Of a DNA stretch of 37,296 nucleotides, positions 1 to 7,604 are shown piece after piece (the stretch's first letter is position 1; the number at the start of each line of letters is the position of its first letter). The DNA lies in the IMG/VR virus record IMGVR_UViG_3300025168_000244, positions 1-37,296 of that record; one strand, given 5' to 3'. Under the pieces are notes generated by a model that worked only from the letters and a program-made list of their open reading frames with translations, made no database searches and was not told the origin of the DNA. This DNA is from a virus. Both the position numbers and the translations under genes were made by a program.

Positions 1-54
1 TGGTGACGGTGCAACCGCAGGTGTAGTGTATAAACTACTAGCTCTTTGTGTCAT
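1..54 (-). CDS. Start of a hypothetical phage protein (cut by window edge)
   Basis: Only the first 18 codons are present; the gene runs off the left edge. The ATG at 54-52 overlaps the TGA of the upstream gene (TGATG). A good ribosome site, TTAGGAG, sits about 7 bases before it, inside the end of that upstream gene. The visible N-terminus starts [12 protein letters not shown] and is not recognised. It follows the portal and two small proteins in the direction of transcription, so a head or assembly gene is possible. That is inferred from position only. Confidence 0.6.
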   Translation of the reverse strand, partial: MTQRASSLYTTPAVAPSP

Positions 55-257
55 CAGAAAACTCCTAAAAAACGTTGTGGGCGGGCAATCGGACTAAAAC
101 CCTTTACCATCCCGCCACGTGCCATTCGCTTGGCTGGAGTTTCCCCAGCCTCAGACAAAGCAATAGCAACTGCTTGATTTTGTTTATAGCCTTCGTCCAT
201 CAATTTCTTAATGTTATGGCTTTTTGTTTTGTTGCTACTACCCTTCTTTAATGGCAT
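54..257 (-). CDS. Small conserved phage protein, KxxNIxxLxxEG-QAVAIAL type
   Basis: A 67-residue basic protein. Residues about 14-37 read [20 protein letters not shown], a short helical motif seen in many phage small proteins and in some domains annotated DUF6496; its role is unknown. A Gly-Gly motif ([10 protein letters not shown]) follows, and the C-terminus ends in [11 protein letters not shown]. The start lies one base beyond the stop of the upstream 75-aa gene, and its own stop overlaps the next ATG, so it is translated within the portal operon. Family recognition is from memory of the motif. Confidence 0.8.
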   Translation of the reverse strand: MPLKKGSSNKTKSHNIKKLMDEGYKQNQAVAIALSEAGETPAKRMARGGMVKGFSPIARPQRFLGVF

Positions 258-258
258 T

Positions 259-486
259 TTAACAACCTATATAACTTCCGCCTCTTTTCGCAGCACCCAT
301 GCCACGAGCGGTTTCTTTTCTAATTGGGGCAGCAAAAGTACCCGACGCGGATGTCGATACTTTAACTTCAGCAGTCTTTCCATAAGGAATACGGCCTTGG
401 TTGTCTATTTGTGCATAAGGCACTGCTTTTGGTCCATCCTTCGGGGCGGAACCATTTACTTTAATTTTACGTGGTTTCATTGCCAT
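259..486 (-). CDS. Hypothetical 75-aa protein downstream of portal
   Basis: A small basic protein of low complexity with no recognised domain. It has no membrane segment; the N-terminus is [12 protein letters not shown] and the end is Gly/Lys/Arg-rich. It begins one base after the portal stop codon and ends one base before the next ATG, so it belongs to the portal operon. Small basic proteins next to portals can be head-assembly or decoration components, but nothing in the sequence proves that here. Confidence 0.7.
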   Translation of the reverse strand: MAMKPRKIKVNGSAPKDGPKAVPYAQIDNQGRIPYGKTAEVKVSTSASGTFAAPIRKETARGMGAAKRGGSYIGC

Positions 487-487
487 T

Positions 488-2926
488 TTAATTGTCTCCT
501 GATTGTTTCAATATTTCACGCTCCATTGCAGACTGGATACGTGCTTTCGTTTGGTTCTCTTGCGAAGCCAAACGTTGACCAAACTGTTCCTGACGCGCTT
601 GCTGATTCTGAGCATCCAACTCCAGCTTGGCTTGGTCGATTTGTTGATCCGCTTCGTCAGAAGAAGCTTTAATCTGTAGCTCCTGTTCTTTCAACGCGAT
701 TAACGGATCAGGTGTTCCAGCCCCTGACATTTCGCCAGACATCTGTTTAACCTGCTGCAATCCTTCGGCAACAAACTGAGCAGTCATTTTCTCAATCTCT
801 AACATCTCTTCGTCAGAGGCGGGCTGACCACCTTTTTGTTGTACTTGTTGTAAATATGCAACCGCAGCTTGTTCTTTAGCCGCAATCTGCACATGCTCCA
901 TAATATGTTTCTGTAACGTTATGGCTACAGGAGGCATACCACCAACCATAGGTGAAGAGCCAAATACCAAGTGCGCCGTAATATGTGCTTGATGGTTCTG
1001 ACCTTCAAACGCATGTAACGGAAGCATATCCAAAGCATTAATGTTTTCTTGTGCTGGATCAATCGGTTTAGGTTCCTCCGACGGAGTTGCCTTCATTATA
1101 CGATCTACATCCGTTACACCAAGCGCCTCATACATATCACGATACACTTCATTGATATTATGTATTTCTGGAGCTTGTGTGGCAAGTTGCAGTTTAGTTT
1201 GCGCCAACATAATACGTTGAGCCTGACTAAATATATTAGGATTACTAACCGGTAATACATCTACGCGGTCATCAAAATCCTCTCGCATGATTGTTTCGTC
1301 GCCACCGGGGACAGTATACGGATACTGCTGTGGCAAACTTTCTGACATTACACGAGCAAGAATCCTAAACTCTTGACGCATGGCATAATGCAGACGCTTA
1401 TGGACAGCACTCATAACTCTTGAGCCCTGCTCCATCATAGCCATGGTAGTACCTACCGCAGCATTTTGATTTCCTTCGCCAACTTTAAGGTCCGTGATCG
1501 TCGCAAACCGTTGCGCGGCCTGTACAACAAACCCTAGAAGCTGAAACAATGTTTGATCGGGACCCTTGAAAGGCAACGGCATAAGACTGTCGCGAATAGC
1601 TCCGCCGGGCGCATCTACGTCCCTAAACTCACCGGGCTGTAGCGGATCATCGTCATCCCTGATCCGTAGTCCGCGGGCCTTGAACCCTGCCGGAAGGTTA
1701 GCAAGTGTACCAGCGTCAATTAATTGGCGTAGTGCAGAAGTCGCGGTTCGGGACAATCCACCAATCGTGTGGATCAGACCTAAACCATAAAAACCGAATC
1801 CCGGTAAAAACTTATAGTGTGTAAAATATTGTACTTTTTTCTTTAGCTCATCTTCTTCGGCGTAATTACGACGAACAGATAAAACCTGACCGTTGTCTTC
1901 GGATATAGTGACAACATAAGGAACCTTAATTCCTGTGAACTCGCCTTCTTCATCAACTTCTTCGTAACCCTCAAGGTCTAAGTCAACGTGGCATTCTAAA
2001 ATTGTGCAGTCATAATCAATTTGATTAGGCTCCATGCCTTCAATACGGTCCATTTCACCGTCTAAATCAGACATTTCCTTCTGTGCAGGGATAACTTCTA
2101 CGTCTAAATAGACCCCCGCAACCTGTCTTTTACGCAAATCATTAAGAGACATGCGTACAACTTGTGTAATATTAGGGCATGTTTCGAGGTCCGCGGTCTC
2201 ATAAGGAACAACTAAGTTCTCCGCAGGGACAAATTTAGATACGGCTCGACCCAATGTTTCCTCATAATACGTCTTTTTAAACGTAGAACCCGCTAATGGG
2301 AGATAAAATAACATTTGGTCCATGTCTGGCGTATACTCTTCCATTACATTTGTTATGTAATAGTTCATAAACTGCTTAACACGTGACGCTTGTTGGTTCT
2401 TAGAGGCTGTTTCTTTACCCATAACCACGGTCCTAACGGGACCCGCAGCCGGTAATAACTCATTAAAGGCTTGTGCTTGAAACTGTGTAGCTGCTTCAGC
2501 TAAAAGAGGGTGAGTTACACCAGAGGCTCCACGGAAAGGCTGTGTGCGCTCATCATAAGTGAAACCTAATAGCTCTAAACCATTGGTATAGGCATCTTCC
2601 CATTCTTGACGACTGGCTTTGTTAGCATCAAACTCGGCTAAAAGATCACTAGAAATACGCGATAGTTCGCGGTCCGGTATCTCTTCAGCAAGGTTTGCAT
2701 AAAAATCTTCGTTTACCCCACGCTGGTCCTGTGGATCAAAGTCAACGACTACTCCACCGTCATCTTCTGGTAGGATTTCAATAGAACCAATGTCATCGGA
2801 ATCTATTTCCGCCATTATAACTCCAGAACTATCTGGTATTTCTATCTCTAACTCCGCCGCTAAATCGTCGGGGTCTAGTTGAGATGGAACATCCATCAAT
2901 CCTGCGTTTGGTTTACCATTTGCCAT
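488..2926 (-). CDS. Portal protein
   Basis: An 812-residue protein that should form the dodecameric ring at the capsid vertex, the channel for DNA packaging and exit. It begins with an acidic leader (about residues 1-75). A core follows with a motif typical of marine phage portals: YTNGLELLGF, then PFRGASGVTHPLLAEAATQF at about residues 130-150. The last about 90 residues (from LIALKEQEL) are Gln/Glu/Lys-rich and predicted helical or coiled coil, like the barrel region of the P22 portal. Length is a little above P22 gp1 (about 725 aa). AGGAG lies about 5 bases before the ATG. TerL lies upstream in the same operon, which supports the call. Confidence 0.88.
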   Translation of the reverse strand: MANGKPNAGLMDVPSQLDPDDLAAELEIEIPDSSGVIMAEIDSDDIGSIEILPEDDGGVVVDFDPQDQRGVNEDFYANLAEEIPDRELSRISSDLLAEFDANKASRQEWEDAYTNGLELLGFTYDERTQPFRGASGVTHPLLAEAATQFQAQAFNELLPAAGPVRTVVMGKETASKNQQASRVKQFMNYYITNVMEEYTPDMDQMLFYLPLAGSTFKKTYYEETLGRAVSKFVPAENLVVPYETADLETCPNITQVVRMSLNDLRKRQVAGVYLDVEVIPAQKEMSDLDGEMDRIEGMEPNQIDYDCTILECHVDLDLEGYEEVDEEGEFTGIKVPYVVTISEDNGQVLSVRRNYAEEDELKKKVQYFTHYKFLPGFGFYGLGLIHTIGGLSRTATSALRQLIDAGTLANLPAGFKARGLRIRDDDDPLQPGEFRDVDAPGGAIRDSLMPLPFKGPDQTLFQLLGFVVQAAQRFATITDLKVGEGNQNAAVGTTMAMMEQGSRVMSAVHKRLHYAMRQEFRILARVMSESLPQQYPYTVPGGDETIMREDFDDRVDVLPVSNPNIFSQAQRIMLAQTKLQLATQAPEIHNINEVYRDMYEALGVTDVDRIMKATPSEEPKPIDPAQENINALDMLPLHAFEGQNHQAHITAHLVFGSSPMVGGMPPVAITLQKHIMEHVQIAAKEQAAVAYLQQVQQKGGQPASDEEMLEIEKMTAQFVAEGLQQVKQMSGEMSGAGTPDPLIALKEQELQIKASSDEADQQIDQAKLELDAQNQQARQEQFGQRLASQENQTKARIQSAMEREILKQSGDN

Positions 2927-2934
2927 TGCCGCTC

Positions 2935-3666
2935 CTAATGATCTGAGATGAAGTAACCATACTTATCACGAGGGAAATACAAGTCCATAGACCCTTTAGG
3001 GCTTTCAAACCGTCTTTCATCTCCATCTCTTTGCATAATTGCTTCTAATTGTTTAAATATTGTAGCATCAACTTGACTCGCTAGTTCGGCAGGCGTTAAA
3101 TTTATGCCCGACTGACGTATTAAAGAGGCTCCCACCGCATTATTACGCTTATCCATAGCACGATGTAAACGATTTGATGCACTAAAATCTTCACTCATGT
3201 TACCAACAGTCATCGCCGTGTTCGGTCCGTACTCCCTTGCAACCATTCCAGTGCCAAGCGCATGGGCTCGTGCATCTTCTAGTTCTTGAGGGGTGGGCAA
3301 GTCTTCTCGGCCCATGGGCCGCGCATGACGGTTCGGTCCGTCAACAGGATTTTGAACTGCCGGATAACCATACTCTTCGAGCTTTTCAAAGAAAGGTTGG
3401 CCTTCTGGATAATATGTTTCTTGGGACTCTTGTCCGGGACGACCAGAGGCCCGCATCTCGTCTTGCTTGTTAGCATCAAACTGTGTGGCACCTTCTGTGC
3501 CCATAAACGGAACAAGTTGATCTTTAAAGAAAGTACCTAAACCACGCTCCATATTCATGCGTTCAGGAAGTATAGGACCCTCACCTTCTAGAGTGACAGC
3601 AGCACCACCGTCTTCAAAGTAAGAGACGAAACCGCCTGCTCCAAGATTTACGGCTGCACTATTCAT
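2935..3666 (-). CDS. Hypothetical protein with DUF6973-like motif, between TerL and portal
   Basis: A 243-residue protein. Near its N-terminus is a Gly-Gly motif (YFEDGGAAVTL). In the C-terminal half the stretch DARAHALGTGMVAREYGP, later HRAMDKRNNAVGASL, resembles the His and MDxxNNxVG signature of the domain annotated DUF6973, whose function is unknown. The C-terminus ends in aromatic residues (FPRDKYGYFISDH). GGAAGG precedes the start by about 9 bases. It sits between TerL and portal, where many phages have an assembly factor. No catalytic function can be assigned, and the DUF6973 resemblance is by eye. Confidence 0.75.
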   Translation of the reverse strand: MNSAAVNLGAGGFVSYFEDGGAAVTLEGEGPILPERMNMERGLGTFFKDQLVPFMGTEGATQFDANKQDEMRASGRPGQESQETYYPEGQPFFEKLEEYGYPAVQNPVDGPNRHARPMGREDLPTPQELEDARAHALGTGMVAREYGPNTAMTVGNMSEDFSASNRLHRAMDKRNNAVGASLIRQSGINLTPAELASQVDATIFKQLEAIMQRDGDERRFESPKGSMDLYFPRDKYGYFISDH

Positions 3667-3691
3667 TTGGTGGGCCTTCCATTAAAAAAAG

Positions 3692-5155
3692 TTAATAATA
3701 CGCTTTCACTTTAGCAGAATTTTCTTCATCTTCCCAGTCATCTGTTGGCAGTTGAACGAAATTACCTTGTCTATAGCGCATAAGCGCCTGCGTCATACTA
3801 TCAACCAAATCATCATGTTCCCCATTCGGAAACGCCGCGACCTCTTCTATCAACTCGTCAGAAAAAGTTTCATCGGGGGCCCAAACCATACCAGCCTCAA
3901 ATAAAGGTGATACACTATGAACTCTACTCACCTTATCGTTACCACGGCTCGGTGTAAAGTTTACAACAGGTATTCCCATATTTCTTAATTCCTGCGTCAA
4001 AGGGGTCCCTGAAGCTTTCGCCTCAACAATAACAGTATCTGGTTCCCAAAACTTATAGTTGTCAAGCGCAACTTGCTTTAGCTCCGGAAAGTCCCAACGA
4101 CCTTTCTGACTATCTAACAAAATTAAATTAGGACCCGAACCACCTTCATTGGGATAAAATACCCCCCACGTTGTGATCGCAGAATAGTCAGCCGTTTCTT
4201 TCTTACTAAAAGCAGTATCGTAACTTTGAATCACATATTCTAAATGGGGGACCCGCTCTTTATCCCACAACTTCCACCACTCACGACGAATGATCGCATT
4301 TTCCTCACCCGTAGGATTTTGCTGATACTGCGCGTTCCACTTAGACGGAGGAATTGACGCCTTAACCGCAGTCAGATCATCTAAACTCCAATACTCTGGC
4401 CAGCACGGAGTCCCATCCTCGAAAATTGCAGGTAGCTCAACAACCTCCCATTGATCGGCAAGTGGGTCTTTGGCCATGGCCCGTAGTAATTGGCCCGTCA
4501 TGTCCTTCTCAGACCACCTAGTTTGAACCAATACAATCGAACCGCCCGGCTGTAAACGCTGTCTAGGACCACCTGTGTACCAATCCCAAGCATCCTCAAA
4601 GCCACTGCTGCTCATAGCAGTCTGCTCAGAGTGCGGATCATCAATAATCACTAAATCACCACCACGACCCGCTAAGTTTGAGCCAACACCTACCGCATAG
4701 TACATACCACCTTTGTTCGTGTCCCACCGCCCAGAGGCCTTACTGTCCGCAGCAAGCTTAACTTCCGGGAATATTTCTTTAAATTCGTCACTCTCAATCA
4801 AGTTTTTTGTCTTACGACCAAAGTTTACCGCCAACTCTGTCGTGTGCGTTGCCTGAATAATCTTCATTTTAGAGTTACGGCCCATCATCCATGCCGGAAA
4901 CAAGAAGGATGCAAACTCAGACTTCGTGTGCCGCGGTGCCATGTTGATAATCAGACGCTTTAACTCGCCACGAGCTACACGATCTAACTTCTCAGCAATG
5001 ATTTTATGGTGCCTACCTGCAATGAAATCGGGCCAAACTGTTTTAACAAAAGTTAAAAAATCATCTTGGCACTTCTCGTTCTTCTCAAGCTGCGCAAGCC
5101 GAAGCTCAAGCTTCAGTTTTTTCTCTTCTAACAATACATTTTTTGCCACACTCAT
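3692..5155 (-). CDS. terL: Terminase large subunit (TerL)
   Basis: A 487-residue packaging motor and genome-cutting nuclease. The N-terminal ATPase has a Walker A variant APRHTKSE at residues 73-80 (Thr where most of the family has Gly) and Walker B LVIIDDP at 168-174. The coupling region includes VLVQTRWSEKDM. The C-terminal RNase H-like nuclease shows Asp313 (QSYDTAF), the VEAKASG segment near 380, and HDD at 447-449. Length is usual for the family. An acidic tail ends VKAYY. TerL starts downstream of two palindromes at 5193-5231 and a possible promoter. The small subunit is not adjacent; it lies at 9497-10105. Confidence 0.95.
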   Translation of the reverse strand: MSVAKNVLLEEKKLKLELRLAQLEKNEKCQDDFLTFVKTVWPDFIAGRHHKIIAEKLDRVARGELKRLIINMAPRHTKSEFASFLFPAWMMGRNSKMKIIQATHTTELAVNFGRKTKNLIESDEFKEIFPEVKLAADSKASGRWDTNKGGMYYAVGVGSNLAGRGGDLVIIDDPHSEQTAMSSSGFEDAWDWYTGGPRQRLQPGGSIVLVQTRWSEKDMTGQLLRAMAKDPLADQWEVVELPAIFEDGTPCWPEYWSLDDLTAVKASIPPSKWNAQYQQNPTGEENAIIRREWWKLWDKERVPHLEYVIQSYDTAFSKKETADYSAITTWGVFYPNEGGSGPNLILLDSQKGRWDFPELKQVALDNYKFWEPDTVIVEAKASGTPLTQELRNMGIPVVNFTPSRGNDKVSRVHSVSPLFEAGMVWAPDETFSDELIEEVAAFPNGEHDDLVDSMTQALMRYRQGNFVQLPTDDWEDEENSAKVKAYY

Positions 5156-5192
5156 AGGGGTCCCTATCTAATTTTTCACACGCAGTTTTTAA

Positions 5193-5208
5193 TGTTTCAC
5201 GTGAAACA
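5193..5208. promoter_or_regulatory. parS-like: Perfect parS-like palindrome 1
   Basis: The 16-mer TGTTTCACGTGAAACA is a perfect inverted repeat and matches the bacterial chromosomal parS consensus TGTTNCACGTGAAACA, the ParB/Spo0J binding site, at every position. It lies 38 bases upstream of the TerL start. No parA or parB gene is seen in the window, so a host ParB is the likely partner, if any. An alternative is an operator or RNA hairpin in the TerL leader. Confidence 0.8.
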
Positions 5209-5215
5209 ATCACGA

Positions 5216-5231
5216 TGTTCCACGTGGAACA
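5216..5231. promoter_or_regulatory. parS-like: Perfect parS-like palindrome 2
   Basis: The 16-mer TGTTCCACGTGGAACA is a second perfect palindrome, 23 bp centre-to-centre from the first. It keeps the invariant CACGTG core and differs from the parS consensus at one position, with the symmetry kept. Two such sites in tandem within 39 bp are very unlikely by chance. Confidence 0.75.
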
Positions 5232-5239
5232 TAACACGT

Positions 5240-5269
5240 ATTATATGCGATTTTAAGCACAAATATAAG
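5240..5269 (-). promoter_or_regulatory. Possible TerL-operon promoter
   Basis: A TATAAT hexamer on the minus strand at 5245-5240 has a weak -35 (CTTATA, 5269-5264) with an 18-bp spacer. A transcript from here would start near 5233, so both parS-like palindromes would lie just downstream of the start site, in the TerL leader. The -10 is strong and the -35 is poor. Confidence 0.35.
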
Positions 5270-5314
5270 ACAGTTAATCTTATTTCAAATAACTGATGAA
5301 TATTTGAGAGAAAC

Positions 5315-5645
5315 ATGGCCCTAGCCTCCGCAGGCAGCCGCGGGGGCCGGGGTCGCTGGATCGAGTCGAATTGGCCACGATCTGCGCCATTTGACCCGAT
5401 AGCCGGGGGACCCTGCGCAATGTGCGCGGCCCTCTGCCCATCGGCAGCGGGCACCGTTCCGGGGATAACTGGCACCGGCCACGCTGGACCGGGCGCGGGT
5501 TAACTTTCACCGGCTGGGGTCCGGGGTTCGGGAACCGGGAACCGGGGCCAACTGCCACCGGCTGGGGTCCAGTAGCCCGCCGCCATCGGCCCGGTAAGTT
5601 TGGGCAGGGGTGCAAGGGGCGCGGCCCGCCGTATTTAACTGTTTA
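5315..5645. other. GC-rich non-coding island with short repeats
   Basis: About 330 bp of markedly higher GC than the flanks. It has three versions of a motif AACT(GG/TT/GC)CACCGGC (near 5466, 5502 and 5549), two copies of CACCGGCTGGGGTCC, and GGGAACC repeats near 5530. Open frames exist on both strands but are low-complexity, lack good ribosome sites and overlap one another, so I do not call a gene. Its place between the TerL operon and the early genes would suit a packaging start (pac/cos) or an origin; neither is shown. Confidence 0.6.
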
Positions 5646-5655
5646 ACACGGACAT

Positions 5656-5680
5656 AAAAAAGCCCGCACGTTGGCGGGCT
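5656..5680 (-). terminator. Rho-independent terminator T1
   Basis: On the minus strand AGCCCGC and GCGGGCT form a 7-bp GC-rich stem with a 6-base loop, followed by a run of T. It ends the 6225-5702 gene pair and belongs to a set of four near-identical terminators (with those near 6312, 7095 and 7605). Confidence 0.9.
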
Positions 5681-5701
5681 TAGTGGGGCACTGGGGCGGC
5701 T

Positions 5702-5905
5702 TTAGAACTCGAAGCCAACCCAAACAAGCTGCGAGCCTTTAAGCATGATGTCGCGGCTTATATCGTCCCAATCGTCGCAGCGGTAGCGTTTATAGCTGCG
5801 GTCATATTCGCCCCGCGTGTAAGTCTTTTTAGCGTCCAGCTTGCGGCGTAGGAACTCACCGCGGGGGACATCTTTTAACGGCATCTGCTGGATAGTGTCG
5901 ATCAT
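5702..5905 (-). CDS. Hypothetical 67-aa protein
   Basis: A small charged protein rich in Arg, Lys, Asp and Tyr, with no membrane segment or recognised domain. The core reads YDRSYKRYRCDDWDDISRD. Its ATG overlaps the end of the upstream gene by 4 bases (ATGA), so the two are translationally coupled. It is followed by a strong terminator 20 bases downstream. It is the last gene of a promoter-genes-terminator cassette; the function is unknown. Confidence 0.75.
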   Translation of the reverse strand: MIDTIQQMPLKDVPRGEFLRRKLDAKKTYTRGEYDRSYKRYRCDDWDDISRDIMLKGSQLVWVGFEF

Positions 5906-6225
5906 GCGGCACCCCCTGCGATGATGGTTACCCGGTCATTCTCGCCAACATCAAACAAGCCCCCGGCAGTAATTACCCGCTGCGAATGGTCCCGCTGGCA
6001 AAAGCCAAACGGTGCGCCCAATTCGTCGCAAATACCATTTAAGCGTTCGCGGGTTGTGACAGTGCCCCAGCCTGCGAGGGTGACCCACACGCTGCCGTCA
6101 TCTTCCCGCTGCGCGATGCGGTTACCATGTAGCCAAACGGTGCGCCCGTCGGTTTCAGTGCGGGCAGCTTTTGCAGCTTCACCCCGTGCGAATGCTTGCG
6201 CGATCTTTTTGGTTTCTTTTCTCAT
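5902..6225 (-). CDS. Hypothetical 107-aa protein
   Basis: A soluble protein with a basic, Ala-rich N-terminal helix (MRKETKKIAQAFARGEAAKA). A beta-rich part follows with TVWLHGNRIA and VWVTLAGWGTVTTRERLNGI, a pattern seen in small phage accessory proteins. No domain with known function is recognised. TACGGAG lies about 9 bases before the ATG. It is the first gene of its cassette, starting about 45 bases downstream of a well-formed promoter, and it overlaps the next gene by ATGA. Confidence 0.78.
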   Translation of the reverse strand: MRKETKKIAQAFARGEAAKAARTETDGRTVWLHGNRIAQREDDGSVWVTLAGWGTVTTRERLNGICDELGAPFGFCQRDHSQRVITAGGLFDVGENDRVTIIAGGAA

Positions 6226-6276
6226 TGTTTAAATCTCCGTAGTGAACACGCGGCCACCGCGGCCCCGATGTATAGG

Positions 6277-6306
6277 ATTATACGCGATAGATCGCATAGA
6301 TGTAAA
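6277..6306 (-). promoter_or_regulatory. Early-type promoter P6.3
   Basis: TTTACA (6306-6301), 18-bp spacer, perfect TATAAT (6282-6277). Plus-strand copies ATAGGAT (6272) and ACGCGAT (6282), 10 bp apart, are degenerate forms of the heptamer ATGSGAT found at most promoters here. An exact ATGCGAT lies on the minus strand at 6297-6291. It drives 6225-5702. Confidence 0.85.
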
Positions 6307-6311
6307 CAGGC

Positions 6312-6340
6312 AAAAAAAAGCCCGCACAATGGCGGGCCTT
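6312..6340 (-). terminator. Rho-independent terminator T2
   Basis: A GCCCGC/GCGGGC stem with a 6-base loop, followed on the minus strand by eight T residues. It ends the 7010-6367 gene pair and sits only about 6 bases upstream of the next -35 box. Confidence 0.9.
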
Positions 6341-6366
6341 TAAGAGTTACCGGGGACGGGTTTAGG

Positions 6367-6594
6367 TTAACCATTGAAAGCCCCCCAAGTGCTGGCCGAC
6401 CACGGGCCGGTTATTAGCGCGTCAATTTCGGCAGCGGTTAAAGGGTAGCTGCGGCCCGCCCGGTCGAACCGTTCGCCATCAACTACCACTGATAGGCTGC
6501 TAGTATCCCCGCGAGGGTCACCGTTAAACCAAACGGAAAAACGCGAAACCCTGCCGGGAATTTTTACCCCGTGAAAATAATGTGTCGCCTTCAT
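6367..6594 (-). CDS. Hypothetical 75-aa protein
   Basis: A small protein with a beta-rich first half (HYFHGVKIPGRVSRFSVWFNG). It has a short motif YPLTAAEIDALITGPWSAS near the C-terminus, with the look of a small phage accessory protein. There is no membrane segment or recognised domain. The stop of the upstream gene and this ATG overlap as TAATG, implying translational coupling. It is the last gene of its cassette and is followed by terminator T2. Confidence 0.72.
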   Translation of the reverse strand: MKATHYFHGVKIPGRVSRFSVWFNGDPRGDTSSLSVVVDGERFDRAGRSYPLTAAEIDALITGPWSASTWGAFNG

Positions 6595-7010
6595 TAGTCA
6601 AACCTCGATATTTTAGTTTCACGGGTTGCACGGTCGCGGATCGCCGCTATTCCGTACTCATAAACAAAGCACTCAAAGCCCTCGAAGATGTAACGCGCCA
6701 GCGGTGCCAGTGCTTCGTCTTCGTCATGTTCGCTTTGATAGGTGCCGTTATGATCATCAACGGTTCCCTTGTATGGGTACGCGTTAAAGCCGCCGAACTG
6801 GTAAGCGTCATCCATACCCGACGCGATGGCGTCCAGTGTTAAGGGTGAAGCCATTAGGCAAGCTTGACAAAAGAAGTCAGGGATTAGGCCGCAAGCTTCC
6901 GCCAGTTGCGCTGGCGTTGCCCCGCCTAGGTCTTCGCTTTGCGCTGGGTTATAGACGCGATCCAATACCACGTCCGACGGTCTTAATTTCATTTCTATTA
7001 CATTGCCCAT
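6594..7010 (-). CDS. Hypothetical 138-aa acidic protein
   Basis: An acidic, soluble protein with no domain I recognise. It contains three Cys, and the segment TVDDHNGTYQSEHDEDEALAP is strongly acidic. The C-terminal part (FECFVYEYGIAAIRDR) looks like a beta hairpin. ACGGAGTAAATATT precedes the ATG. It is the first gene of a two-gene cassette with its own promoter and terminator, which suggests it can be gained or lost as a unit. Confidence 0.75.
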   Translation of the reverse strand: MGNVIEMKLRPSDVVLDRVYNPAQSEDLGGATPAQLAEACGLIPDFFCQACLMASPLTLDAIASGMDDAYQFGGFNAYPYKGTVDDHNGTYQSEHDEDEALAPLARYIFEGFECFVYEYGIAAIRDRATRETKISRFD

Positions 7011-7057
7011 AATATTTACTCCGTAATTGCGGCGGCTTTATTGCCCCCGTGTATGGG

Positions 7058-7087
7058 ATTATATGGGATAACTTTATAGAAAGTAAA
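7058..7087 (-). promoter_or_regulatory. Early-type promoter P7.1
   Basis: TTTACT (7087-7082), 18-bp spacer, perfect TATAAT (7063-7058). Two exact plus-strand copies of ATGGGAT at 7053 and 7063 (10-bp period) flank and overlap the -10. It drives 7010-6367. Confidence 0.85.
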
Positions 7088-7094
7088 GCCCCAT

Positions 7095-7122
7095 AAAAAA
7101 AGCCCGCACAACGGCGGGCCTT
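7095..7122 (-). terminator. Rho-independent terminator T3
   Basis: A GCCCGC/GCGGGC stem with a 6-base loop and a seven-T tail on the minus strand. It ends the single-gene cassette 7518-7141 and lies next to the -35 of P7.1. Confidence 0.9.
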
Positions 7123-7140
7123 AGTTACTATTAAGAAAGC

Positions 7141-7518
7141 TTAAACGCTCAAGGTCAATTCCAATTCAAAGTTTGAATAATCAACGTCGACGCAAACATC
7201 CCCGTCGTTTATTAATTCTTTGAGAACGTTGCGGATATGTTCGTCGCTGTTTGGTTCGGTTTCTAACCGTTCCGATATACGGCGATCAATAAACCGCTCG
7301 ATCTCATTAAGCAAAGAATGCCCCGCGCTATCTTTAAAGCTTTGGACCTGCGCCGACATTTCGGAAACGTTGCGCTCAAGCTGGACCGCATAATCGCGCA
7401 AGTTTTTAAGGTCCGCCGCGGCGGCTCTAATATCTTTGCCGGTCTCTTCTAATCCGTCGGCTAAGTATAGCGCCGCTAATCCGTCTAGGTGGTCTAGGTC
7501 TGTTTTTAAGTCAATCAT
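7141..7518 (-). CDS. Hypothetical 125-aa coiled-coil protein
   Basis: Mostly helical, with Leu spaced in heptad style from about residue 8 to 85. Segments such as DLKNLRDYAVQLERNVSEM and LLNEIERFIDRRISERLE suggest a coiled coil and dimer or oligomer formation. The C-terminal tail (VCVDVDYSNFELELTLSV) looks like beta strands. There is no catalytic motif or membrane segment. The gene forms its own cassette, with a strong promoter upstream and terminator T3 directly downstream. The function is unknown. Confidence 0.75.
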   Translation of the reverse strand: MIDLKTDLDHLDGLAALYLADGLEETGKDIRAAAADLKNLRDYAVQLERNVSEMSAQVQSFKDSAGHSLLNEIERFIDRRISERLETEPNSDEHIRNVLKELINDGDVCVDVDYSNFELELTLSV

Positions 7519-7569
7519 TTTAATTACTCCGTAGGTTAAGGTTAAACGGCCTGCCCGCCGTCGTATGGG

Positions 7570-7599
7570 ATTATATGGGATAACTTTGTAAAAAGTAAA
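7570..7599 (-). promoter_or_regulatory. Early-type promoter P7.6
   Basis: TTTACT (7599-7594), 18-bp spacer, perfect TATAAT (7575-7570). Exact ATGGGAT copies at 7565 and 7575 repeat the geometry of P7.1. The two promoters share a 20-base block around the -10. It drives 7518-7141. Confidence 0.85.
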
Positions 7600-7604
7600 G
7601 ACAT

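Noticed and set aside
5280-5646. Open frames on both strands in the GC-rich island (62-111 aa)
   Set aside because: Low-complexity Gly/Pro/Arg text, overlapping on both strands, no good ribosome sites; expected in GC-rich DNA.
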